DNA of 64,000 nucleotides, taken from NCBI RefSeq assembly GCF_018847375.1, contig NZ_CP072036.1, positions 1,798,001 to 1,862,000 of the forward strand, read 5' to 3'. The translations under genes were made by a program, and so were the position numbers. The notes below the pieces were generated by a model, which saw nothing but the letters and a program-made list of their open reading frames with translations, was not told the DNA's origin and searched no databases. Positions 37,161 to 45,036 of the stretch are shown here, one piece after another (position 1 is the first letter of the stretch; each line of letters starts with the position of its first letter). Source of the stretch: Akkermansia massiliensis (GTDB lineage: Bacteria > Verrucomicrobiota > Verrucomicrobiia > Verrucomicrobiales > Akkermansiaceae).

Positions 37161-38147
37161 ATGAAGATGCTGCGTTGCCTTCCGGCTGTTTTTCTGTGGT
37201 GCTCTCCCGTGCTTGCGGCGCACTCCCCCGGTGCGGAAAAAGAGGAGCGGGGTGCGTACCCCGCAAAGTACATGCTGCTGGAATCATCCTCCCGCGACCG
37301 GCAGAGCCTGTCCACGCCCGTGGCCTCCTATGTGGACGGGGAAGGCAGGGAAGTGGCGCTCATCGGAGCCATTCATGTGGCGGAGGCGGCCTACTATGCG
37401 CGCCTGAACAAGCTGTTCAGCGGGTATGATGTGGTGCTGTTTGAAATGATTGGCGGAGAGGGGTTGCAGCGGGAGCAGGAACTGCGCCGCAAGCTGGACC
37501 GCAGCAAGCCGCTGGGCGGCCTGACGCTGGAAGAGGCGCGTGAATGGAACCGGATCGTGGAATGGAGGAGAAAAAGCGCTGAGGAGGAAAAATCCTTCCT
37601 GCTGGGGCTGCTGGGCAGCGTTTATCAGAAATTGAGTGATACGGTGGGCTTGCAGACCCAGTACCAGAGCATTGACTATTCCGCGCCCCGTTTTGTCCAT
37701 GCGGACATGACGCTGGAGGAGTTCCGGCTGGCACAGGCCAGGAAGGGGGAAAGCTTTGCCGGACTGATGCTCAAATCCTTTTTGTCTTCCCTGGTGGAGA
37801 AGCCCCGCGCGTACCAGCCTAATGAATTCGGCCTGATGCTGGATTTGCTTTCCGGAAATAAAAAGGGGCTGAAAAATGAACTGATGCGCATTTTTGCCAA
37901 TGCCCCGGAGGACCTGGAGAATACCGTGATTCTGGAAGGGCGGAATGCCAAATGCATGGAAGTGTTTGACCAGTGGGGTGGCCGGAACGTGCGCAAAATA
38001 GGCATCTTTTACGGGGCGGCCCACCTCCCCGGCTTGCACCGGGAACTGGTGAAGCGCGGCTCCCGCCTCCGGAACGTTCAGTGGCTCCCGGCGTGGAGCA
38101 CTCTGAAGGAAGTAGAAGAAGCCTCCGGGAAATCCAGCACGGATTGA
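37161..38147 (+). CDS. TraB/GumN-family exported protein
   Basis: 328 residues with a signal peptide (MLRCLPAVFLWCSPVLAA). TraB-family marks are visible: LIGAIHVAEAAYYARLN followed by YDVVLFEMIGGEG, and near the end VRKIGIFYGAAHLPGLHREL. In this family the two histidine-containing segments and glutamate form a putative metal-dependent active site. Biochemical function is poorly known. It sits alone between pgk and an AT-rich islet. Confidence 0.75.
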   Translation: MKMLRCLPAVFLWCSPVLAAHSPGAEKEERGAYPAKYMLLESSSRDRQSLSTPVASYVDGEGREVALIGAIHVAEAAYYARLNKLFSGYDVVLFEMIGGEGLQREQELRRKLDRSKPLGGLTLEEAREWNRIVEWRRKSAEEEKSFLLGLLGSVYQKLSDTVGLQTQYQSIDYSAPRFVHADMTLEEFRLAQARKGESFAGLMLKSFLSSLVEKPRAYQPNEFGLMLDLLSGNKKGLKNELMRIFANAPEDLENTVILEGRNAKCMEVFDQWGGRNVRKIGIFYGAAHLPGLHRELVKRGSRLRNVQWLPAWSTLKEVEEASGKSSTD

Positions 38148-38488
38148 CCTTTTTTCGGTTTCCTCGTGGTTTTCAGCTTCTATATGTAAAGTAAGATTTT
38201 CAATTAATTTGTCCGAGCGCTGACTCAAAAGGAAATAAGTTGAGAAATTCGTTATAGGAAACAATTCACGAAATCTGAGAAGATGACAGATTTTTTATAG
38301 CTGTTGAGAAAGTCATTGAAGGTTTACCATAAATCACAAATATACAATGGAGAGGATATCTTTCACTTTTTGAGAACGTGTGAATAATTATGATAATTTT
38401 GTGAAAGACATTTTTTGACTTCACATTTTAAACGTGATGCGTATCCTAAGGGTCAAGTACTATTACAGACTTTGAGAGAACATCATCA
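38148..38488. other. AT-rich intergenic region at the left edge of an islet
   Basis: Composition drops sharply in GC after about 38,160. No gene, tRNA end or clear repeat is visible. It must hold the promoter of the following two genes. Confidence 0.5.
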
Positions 38489-38764
38489 ATGATATTCGAT
38501 AGAATCAAAATGAATAAGAATGTACAACAGAAAGACTCACTCCTTTGGGAGTTGGATTCTTGTGAATTTATTTTTAAGGATACAGAGAGGCCTTTACCAG
38601 CGGAAGAGTTATCTAAAGTTATTGATGGTTTTTGCAAAGCTTTGGATTTTAGTGTAACTGCCGATTTACTCATTGATGCCTATAGAGCCGTTGGAAGGAC
38701 TGTATCTCGTGTAGTGTTTTATTTCTCTCATGATTTGAAACTTATTTCTTATAAAGTAATTTAA
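38489..38764 (+). CDS. Small hypothetical protein of an AT-rich two-gene islet
   Basis: 91 residues; an in-frame ATG at 38510 (MNKNVQQKDS) is an equally likely start. It is soluble, with mixed alpha/beta character (LLWELDSCEFIFKDTE, ELSKVIDGFCKALDFSV, RVVFYFSHDLKLISYKVI). No family is recognised. The next gene starts 20 bases later in the same direction, so the two form a unit. Codon use is AT-rich, unlike the surrounding genes, which suggests acquisition by transfer. Confidence 0.55.
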   Translation: MIFDRIKMNKNVQQKDSLLWELDSCEFIFKDTERPLPAEELSKVIDGFCKALDFSVTADLLIDAYRAVGRTVSRVVFYFSHDLKLISYKVI

Positions 38765-38784
38765 GAAAAGGTGGAGAGATTTCT

Positions 38785-39984
38785 ATGGCTTCAAAGGAAA
38801 ACTTTTTCCAATTTATAGAAGAGCGAAAACTCAGTGCTATAAGTTGTTTTTTTGCGTCTGTTGCTTCTACATTACTCGCTATCGCAGATAAATTTTCTAC
38901 TGCGATTTCAATTTTAGCTGGTGTTTGTTTTCTTTGTATGCTCATTAATTTGATTTGTGAATGGAGAAAATCAAATGATACCTTGAATGAATTTGAGAAA
39001 TTGGATAAAGAGTTTTTACTTTACCAGAAACACACTAATTATATCTGCGACTTCATTAGAAGATTTTGGTACGATCATATAATACCATTAAATTCTATAA
39101 AACTAAACAAATCTTTAATAGAAAGATACGAAGAGTTATTGAGAAAAGCCCTGCATTCTCTTACAGAATTGTATTGTGATAAAAATGAGAATTATGAGAT
39201 TTCTAATGGAGTTCAAGAAAGATTTTCTTTTTATATAAAATTAAAAGATGATGGAGAATTAAAAAATAAATATAAATGTTTGGCTAGAGGTTCTTATGAT
39301 GAAAAGCTCAAAAAAGAACATCTTAAAACCTATGAAAAAGGGATTCAGTCAAAAACCGAAGAGCATCCCTTTGTGCTGAGGCCGAAAAATCAAATGATTA
39401 AGAAATATAATCTTGAATTATGGGATGAAAAAACAAACACAGATCGTCTATGTGAACTATTTAAACAATCCGGGCTGTCTTGTTCTCCATATACCAAAGA
39501 TTTCTCTCCTAATGCCGACGAATTAAACAAAATTTATCTCCCAGAAAACTGTGAGGAACTTTTAAAATCAAGAAATTTGGATTACTATCTTTATCATTAT
39601 AAAGAATTGGATCATCATCCTCGTGATGTAGCCAGTATGAAATTAAGAAGTACAGTGTATATAGCCCATCGCTTGAAACAAACTATAAAGCAAAAGTCTT
39701 GGTTTGGTGCTATTGTATATGAAAGTACTCATACTTCATCATTGAAAAGAATAGATACAACACAATTGCAGCAAGATATGGAGAATTTTTCTAATATATT
39801 CTCTCCATTTTTGGCACTTTTCCGTTATCATATAGATAATGTTCAGCCATCTATTGTAGTTGGACAAGCCACGAATGAATCTCCTTTAGATGAAAAGGAA
39901 CAATTATTGCTTAAAAATAGAGTTAAAAAAAACTCTCAAAGACGTTCTTTAGGTGATCTATTGCTTATTAAGCATCGGAATTAA
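38785..39984 (+). CDS. Two-TM membrane protein with GAF-like soluble domain
   Basis: 399 residues. Two adjacent hydrophobic helices lie at about 16-60 (AISCFFASVASTLLAIA, ISILAGVCFLCMLINLICEW). A charged helix then leads to a cytosolic part of about 300 residues. From about 120 to 375 the pattern looks GAF-like: FSFYIKLKDDGEL, YKCLARGSYDE, VYIAHRLKQTIKQKSWFGAIVYE and a closing helix with FSNIFSPFLALFRYHI. GAF domains bind nucleotides or other small ligands. A short two-TM anchor with a ligand-sensing domain next to a small partner is an arrangement known among membrane effectors of phage defence, but no named family is recognised. AT-rich. Confidence 0.55.
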   Translation: MASKENFFQFIEERKLSAISCFFASVASTLLAIADKFSTAISILAGVCFLCMLINLICEWRKSNDTLNEFEKLDKEFLLYQKHTNYICDFIRRFWYDHIIPLNSIKLNKSLIERYEELLRKALHSLTELYCDKNENYEISNGVQERFSFYIKLKDDGELKNKYKCLARGSYDEKLKKEHLKTYEKGIQSKTEEHPFVLRPKNQMIKKYNLELWDEKTNTDRLCELFKQSGLSCSPYTKDFSPNADELNKIYLPENCEELLKSRNLDYYLYHYKELDHHPRDVASMKLRSTVYIAHRLKQTIKQKSWFGAIVYESTHTSSLKRIDTTQLQQDMENFSNIFSPFLALFRYHIDNVQPSIVVGQATNESPLDEKEQLLLKNRVKKNSQRRSLGDLLLIKHRN

Positions 39985-40025
39985 CTATACAATTCCCAAT
40001 AGGAAAGGTTGTTACTGAGTATCGT

Positions 40026-41966
40026 TTAGTCGCCGGAAGGCGCGGGAACCAGGCGGGCAATGCCGCCGCCCTTGACGCGCATGGTGAAGGAAAGGGTGCT
40101 TCCGGAATGGAGTTCCCGGTTTTCCACCTTCCAGCCGTCGTTCTTTTCCGGCAGGTCGCGGAGGATGGTGGCCCGGTACGCGGTGTTCCTGTTCAGGAAG
40201 TCCAGGGGAATGGAAACGGTGCGTTCCCGTCCGTCCCCGTTCATCAGGGCAATGTACCACTGGTCCCCGGAACGCCGGGCAAAGGCGGCGCATTCCCCGA
40301 TGGCGGACGGCGGCAGGACGATAGTCTCATCCCATACGGAGGGAATGTTCCGGACGGCTTCCCGTTCCGGGGAGCCTTTCGGGAAGGCGGCTTCCATGTC
40401 TGCGGGGTTGGATACCCAGTGGAGAACGGGGGACGTATAAATGATATTGGCCGCCATCTGGAGGGGCCAGGAAGAGCCGCGCAGCTTGGGCCCGTGGCCG
40501 AAGTAGCCGCCAGTGAAATCAGCGTGGCCGGAGACCAGCCGGGTGAAGGGCAGTGCGCAGTAGTGCCGTCCGCCGATGGCGGCCCAGATGTTCTGTTCCC
40601 CGCCGTAGATGCCTTCCCGGCTCATTTCATGCGGCCAGGAGCGTTCTTCCCCCGTGGGGGTATTGGCGCCGTGAAAGTTGACCATGAGCTTGTTTTTAGC
40701 CAGGTTTTCCGCGACGGCGTCATAAAAGGCCAGGCGTTCCCGGGAGGCGGAATCCATGAAGTCTATCTTGATTCCCTTGATGCCCGTTTTGGCAAGGCTT
40801 CTGAAAAAGCTGCGCATGCTTTCCCAGTCGTTGGCGGGGTTGTTGACGTCTGACCAGCGCACCCATACCCAGATGCCTACTTGTTTGCCGGCGGCGTAGC
40901 TGGCCAGTTGAGCCACCTTGTCCATGCTTTCCGGCACGGTTTTGCCCCATTTCTTCCATCCTTCGTCAACGAGGTGGTATTCCCAGCCGAATTCGGAGGC
41001 CATGTCGACAAAGGCGTACTGGTCCTCTTCACGGACGTTTCCGCGGTCCCACCAGGTCCAGGTGGAGCGGCCCGGCTTGATCCAGGGCGTTTTGGCTCCT
41101 TCCGGAAAAAGGTTCCTGTCCGGTTCCGGAGCCAGGGAAGGGATGACGTCGTTCCGGACCAGGCCGTTGAGGTCGTCGTTCACCAGGATGACCCGCCAGG
41201 GCATCTCTGCGGAAGAGGGGGCGGAAAAGCCTTCCGGGTCCTGGAAATATACCGTCCTGCATGCGCCGTCCTGAAGGGAGAATTTAATGCCGCTCCACTG
41301 CCTGTTGAAATTGGCGGCTTCCTGGATGAGGGCGAAGCCTCCGCCCGGCAGTTCCGCCGCAATCGGCATGGTGCGGACATGGCTGCGGGGATTGCCGGGG
41401 TCTTTCTTGAAATCGGCTATTCTGGAAGGAGACCAGACTCCCTCGCAGGGACCCAGTGCGGAAGCGGCGTCCTGGGTCCACAGGACGGCTTTTTCCGGGA
41501 AGGCGAACGACGTTTTTTCTTCCCCGATGTTCAGCACGGGCGCTTTTTGCACGTCTTCCGTCCACTCGTAGCGGAAGGCGACTCCGTTGTTGAAAACGCG
41601 GGCGCGGAGGCGGAGGCCGGAATTATCCCCGGAAACCACGTATTCGTTAAAATGGACGGAAGCGGAGGGGTATTTGCCGCGCGTTTCAAAGGTGTCGCGG
41701 ATGTTGTCCTTCACTTTTTCCACGCTCCATCCCGTAATGCCTCCGGCAAGGTCCTTGCCGTTCACCACGATGCCCAGGCCGGAGGGCTCCAGAACCGTCC
41801 TGTTTCCCTTTTTCAGGGAATGGGCGGTCCGGTTATCCGCGTGGAGCATCCAGGACAGACGGCCGTCCGGGGATTGCAGAGAGGCATGCAATTCTCCCGC
41901 CTGTCCGGAACCGGGCAGGAGGCATCCTGCCATATTGCTGAAAATAATGAGAGATTTTACAATCAT
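40026..41966 (-). CDS. Glycoside hydrolase family 97 (alpha-glucosidase/alpha-galactosidase)
   Basis: 646 residues with a signal peptide (SLIIFSNMAGCLLPGSGQAG), so periplasmic or surface-exposed. The N-terminal beta-sandwich (LSWMLHADNRTAHSLKKGN, VVSGDNSGLRLRARVF) and the TIM barrel match GH97 of the SusB type: YHLVDEGWKKWG, GIKGIKIDFMDSASRERL, NFHGANTPTGEERSWPHE, REGIYGGEQN and the calcium-site glutamates. The C-terminus is a small beta domain. GH97 contains both inverting alpha-glucosidases and retaining alpha-galactosidases; the class cannot be fixed by eye. It stands alone, with no SusC/D partners. Confidence 0.9.
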   Translation of the reverse strand: MIVKSLIIFSNMAGCLLPGSGQAGELHASLQSPDGRLSWMLHADNRTAHSLKKGNRTVLEPSGLGIVVNGKDLAGGITGWSVEKVKDNIRDTFETRGKYPSASVHFNEYVVSGDNSGLRLRARVFNNGVAFRYEWTEDVQKAPVLNIGEEKTSFAFPEKAVLWTQDAASALGPCEGVWSPSRIADFKKDPGNPRSHVRTMPIAAELPGGGFALIQEAANFNRQWSGIKFSLQDGACRTVYFQDPEGFSAPSSAEMPWRVILVNDDLNGLVRNDVIPSLAPEPDRNLFPEGAKTPWIKPGRSTWTWWDRGNVREEDQYAFVDMASEFGWEYHLVDEGWKKWGKTVPESMDKVAQLASYAAGKQVGIWVWVRWSDVNNPANDWESMRSFFRSLAKTGIKGIKIDFMDSASRERLAFYDAVAENLAKNKLMVNFHGANTPTGEERSWPHEMSREGIYGGEQNIWAAIGGRHYCALPFTRLVSGHADFTGGYFGHGPKLRGSSWPLQMAANIIYTSPVLHWVSNPADMEAAFPKGSPEREAVRNIPSVWDETIVLPPSAIGECAAFARRSGDQWYIALMNGDGRERTVSIPLDFLNRNTAYRATILRDLPEKNDGWKVENRELHSGSTLSFTMRVKGGGIARLVPAPSGD

Positions 41967-42263
41967 ATCTTTGTCAGAATACGTCCATCTTGGCCCGTTT
42001 ATTGCAAAAGTATGTTTTGGAAGGGCGGCAACCAGCGCATCTACTTTCCGGAATGGGGGAAAAGGCCCTCCCTGCGTGAATGCCGGGTGGTTCTCCGTTA
42101 AATCCGTGGAAGCCGTGAGCTGTTCATGAAGATGAAAAATGGCGGATGTCTTGTTTCCCGTGCAAGAGGTTATGGAGAAATAACCAACCCGGTGAGCGGC
42201 AAAAGAATAATCTTTACAAATTAGATGGAAAAGATAAAAGTAATTTCCTGATCAGATATTAGG
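41967..42263. other. Divergent promoter region of GH97 and Ser/Thr kinase
   Basis: About 300 bases with no gene. The right half is AT-rich. TTTACA near 42214 followed by TAAAAG about 16 bases on is a weak promoter candidate for the kinase gene. Confidence 0.35.
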
Positions 42264-44894
42264 ATGGAGAGTTGCGGCTCAAATAGTGTTCCCGATTTTC
42301 ACCATGCGGCAGTTCCGGGAAAAGATGCTCATTTGAATAATGTTTCCGTGCATGGATCCAAATTGACACCTCCCTCTTCCTGGAACGAGTTTTCCGTTTA
42401 TTCCAAAGAACTCCCGGACGGAGCGACGTTGGAGCATTATAAAATATTGAAGGTGCTGGGAAGCGGCGGATTCGGCATTACCTATCTGGTCCGGGACTTG
42501 ATGCTGAAGAGGAAAGTGGTTTTAAAAGAGAATTTTCCTTCTTCCTATGCTTACAGAGATCCGTTTACGGGGCGCGTGGTTCCCAATAATGAGCATGACG
42601 CCGAGTATTTCAAGTGGACCCTTTCCAACTTTTTGAATGAAGCCCGCATTCTTGCGAGGCTGGATTCTCCAGGTATTGTCCGGGTTCTTTCCGTTTTTGA
42701 GTGCAACGGTACGGCTTATTTTTCCATGGATTATGTTCAGGGGCTTCCTCTGGATTACCTGGGAGAACAGCAGCTGCTTGCCGGAAACTTTTATTCGGAA
42801 GCCAAGTTGAAGGGATTGCTGATGCACATCCTCCAGATTTTGGATTACCTTCATAAAAAAGGCATCTGCCACAGGGACATCAAACCGGGAAATATATTGC
42901 TTACACAGGAGGGAACGCCCGTTTTCGTGGATTTCGGCGCGTCGCGCCACATGGAGAGCACCCATACCCAGACCGTCCTGGCGACTCATGGCTTTTCTTC
43001 TCCGGAACAGGCTCTCGGCAGGAAAAACACGGGACCCTGGAGCGACATTTATTCCCTGGGCGCTACGTTCTATTCCCTGCTGAGGGGGGGTGCGCCCCCC
43101 AGAGGAGAGGAGCGGCTGATCCACGATACCATACAGCCTTTGGAATTGTCCGCGCCCTTGTCCTCCCATTATTCGAAAAATTTTCTCAGGACCATAGACA
43201 AGGCCCTTTCTCCTCGGGTGGAAGATCGTTATAACTCCGCGGAAGAGTGGATGAAGGATCTGGGAGTGGAAGGAGGGGCGCTCTCAACCATTAAGTTCTC
43301 CAGTGAGGAGTTCAAGTCCGCCCGTAAGCGTTTTTTCAATCTGTTTGCCTTGTCCTCTTCCCGCATCATGTCGGAAGGGCACGAAAAGTGGGGGGCCGGA
43401 TGGAGGAAGGTGCTGGGGCTCTTCGTTGTTGCGGGCGTGATTGGCGCAACCCTCGGCTATTTTGTTTATGACTGGGGAGGCGGCCCGGAGGAGGACGATG
43501 CTTTAGGGCTTCGCTTTCCCAGTGTAATGTCCACCCCCATTCCCCAGATTATTTCAGAATCCAGGGGCGTTTCCTTGCTGAGTCCCGTGGAACGTTTTGA
43601 CGTCAGGCTGGATAGTCCGTCTTTGTCGCGCCATGCTCTTCCATCCCTGCTTCCCGACCGCTTTTCCTTGGCGTGTGTCCATTTGAGGGTGCTTCAGGAA
43701 GACAAGATGTGCCCGCCCCTGTATTTGACCATACGTGATGAGGAGGGAAAGCTGGTTTCCCGGTCTCTCAACGGCTTTTCCTTCACCTTGATCGAGAGTC
43801 CTGTGCTCACCGGGTTCCGCTTTGTGGATCTTCCGGCGCTGAATGTGGATGCGCCTTACAGGTTCAGTTTTGAAACCAAGGATAATGTTCCTCATCCGCT
43901 GAAGGTTGTTTCTTCCCAGGTTACGACGCTGGAGAGCGGGAAAACCGTGAGGCCCCATTTTAAATTCATTTGCGCGATGGATGACTCCGAGGTGAGAGAT
44001 TCGCTGAACAGGCCGGAAAACGGCAGGATCCGGGAAATGCTCATCGCCTCCCGGAAAAGGAACCGTACGGAAATTGATTCCATCGTGCTGACGGAACAGG
44101 AGAAGACGCAGGTGCGGAAGTTCGCCAAGGCGGGGTATCCCGCCGCCCAGTATAAAATAGCCCGTCTCATCTTTGAACGGGATGGGAGATACGGAGAGGA
44201 AGGAGGCGCCTGGCTTTATAAGGCGGCCATGGGGGGCTTTATTGTGGCGCAGAGGGATCTGGCGTTTCTTCTTGTGGGGGGCAAGGAATTTTTCCCGGAT
44301 ATGCTTCAGTGCCCGGTCAGCCTGTCCCAGAACTATTCTCAGGCGGTTGATTTCCTTCTGATGTCCTTTGCCGCGCAGGATCCTTCCGTGCTGTATATGC
44401 TGGGTGTCTTGTATTCCCAGGGGTGGGGGGTGGAATATTCCGCGGAGATGGTCGCGCGCCTGTCCAGGCTGTTGGCCGGTTCCGGTTACGACCTGTCGCG
44501 GCTTACCTTGTCGGCCCCCATTTTATCCCATTGGGAGCTTCTGGGGCAGAAGGAGGAAACCTATACGAGGATGCGCTGCTCCATTCCCGGCAGGAAGATG
44601 AGCCAATTTTCAGGACTGCGGCTGGTACGGACCTCCGTGGAAGGGGGAAGTATCCTTATTGACAAGGTGATTCTGTTGCGGAACGGGCAGGAGGTCATGT
44701 CCCGTTCTTTCCGTACGGCCCTTACCCGGGAGTCTCCCGTCCTGGAGGTCTCCATAAACATGGAGGATTACGCAAAGGAAATGGACAGTTCCGAATGGTC
44801 GATAGAGGTCATCATGGCTCCGGCCAATACGTCCGGCATCATGGAAATGATGAGGAAGAAGGAGTTTTCCGGCGCGGAAGAGCTGCGAATTTGA
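42264..44894 (+). CDS. Transmembrane Ser/Thr protein kinase with C-terminal Sel1 repeats
   Basis: 876 residues. The Hanks-type kinase spans about 50-335: glycine loop LGSGGFGITYLVRD, ATP lysine in VVLKENFP, catalytic HRDIKPGN (near 200), metal site VDFGASRH (in place of DFG), activation segment GFSSPEQALG and SDIYSLGATFYSLL. One TM helix follows at about 384-402 (VLGLFVVAGVIGATLGYFVY). The C-terminal 470 residues are then probably periplasmic. They contain a beta-rich unknown region and Sel1-like repeats at about 612-735 (AKAGYPAAQYKIARLIFE, LYKAAMGGFIVAQRDLAFLL, YMLGVLYSQGWGVE). Likely a receptor kinase coupling envelope state to cytosolic phosphorylation; ligand and targets are unknown. Confidence 0.88.
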   Translation: MESCGSNSVPDFHHAAVPGKDAHLNNVSVHGSKLTPPSSWNEFSVYSKELPDGATLEHYKILKVLGSGGFGITYLVRDLMLKRKVVLKENFPSSYAYRDPFTGRVVPNNEHDAEYFKWTLSNFLNEARILARLDSPGIVRVLSVFECNGTAYFSMDYVQGLPLDYLGEQQLLAGNFYSEAKLKGLLMHILQILDYLHKKGICHRDIKPGNILLTQEGTPVFVDFGASRHMESTHTQTVLATHGFSSPEQALGRKNTGPWSDIYSLGATFYSLLRGGAPPRGEERLIHDTIQPLELSAPLSSHYSKNFLRTIDKALSPRVEDRYNSAEEWMKDLGVEGGALSTIKFSSEEFKSARKRFFNLFALSSSRIMSEGHEKWGAGWRKVLGLFVVAGVIGATLGYFVYDWGGGPEEDDALGLRFPSVMSTPIPQIISESRGVSLLSPVERFDVRLDSPSLSRHALPSLLPDRFSLACVHLRVLQEDKMCPPLYLTIRDEEGKLVSRSLNGFSFTLIESPVLTGFRFVDLPALNVDAPYRFSFETKDNVPHPLKVVSSQVTTLESGKTVRPHFKFICAMDDSEVRDSLNRPENGRIREMLIASRKRNRTEIDSIVLTEQEKTQVRKFAKAGYPAAQYKIARLIFERDGRYGEEGGAWLYKAAMGGFIVAQRDLAFLLVGGKEFFPDMLQCPVSLSQNYSQAVDFLLMSFAAQDPSVLYMLGVLYSQGWGVEYSAEMVARLSRLLAGSGYDLSRLTLSAPILSHWELLGQKEETYTRMRCSIPGRKMSQFSGLRLVRTSVEGGSILIDKVILLRNGQEVMSRSFRTALTRESPVLEVSINMEDYAKEMDSSEWSIEVIMAPANTSGIMEMMRKKEFSGAEELRI

Positions 44895-44968
44895 TGGAAG
44901 GATTTTACCACGGGAAAGGAGAGAACGCGGCATGCGGTTTCCGTCCGTTATCGGAAGCCGTTCGGGGC

Positions 44969-44998
44969 GGAAGGCCCCGGCGCCGGGGCCTTCCTGTT
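44969..44998. terminator. Bidirectional terminator between kinase gene and mfd
   Basis: A 26-base perfect palindrome with arms GGAAGGCCCCGG and CCGGGGCCTTCC (44969-44994) lies between convergent genes, followed by TGTTT. Confidence 0.85.
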
Positions 44999-45036
44999 TC
45001 CACTGGATGGCCCGGCCGGGAAGGCTGTGGCGCGGT

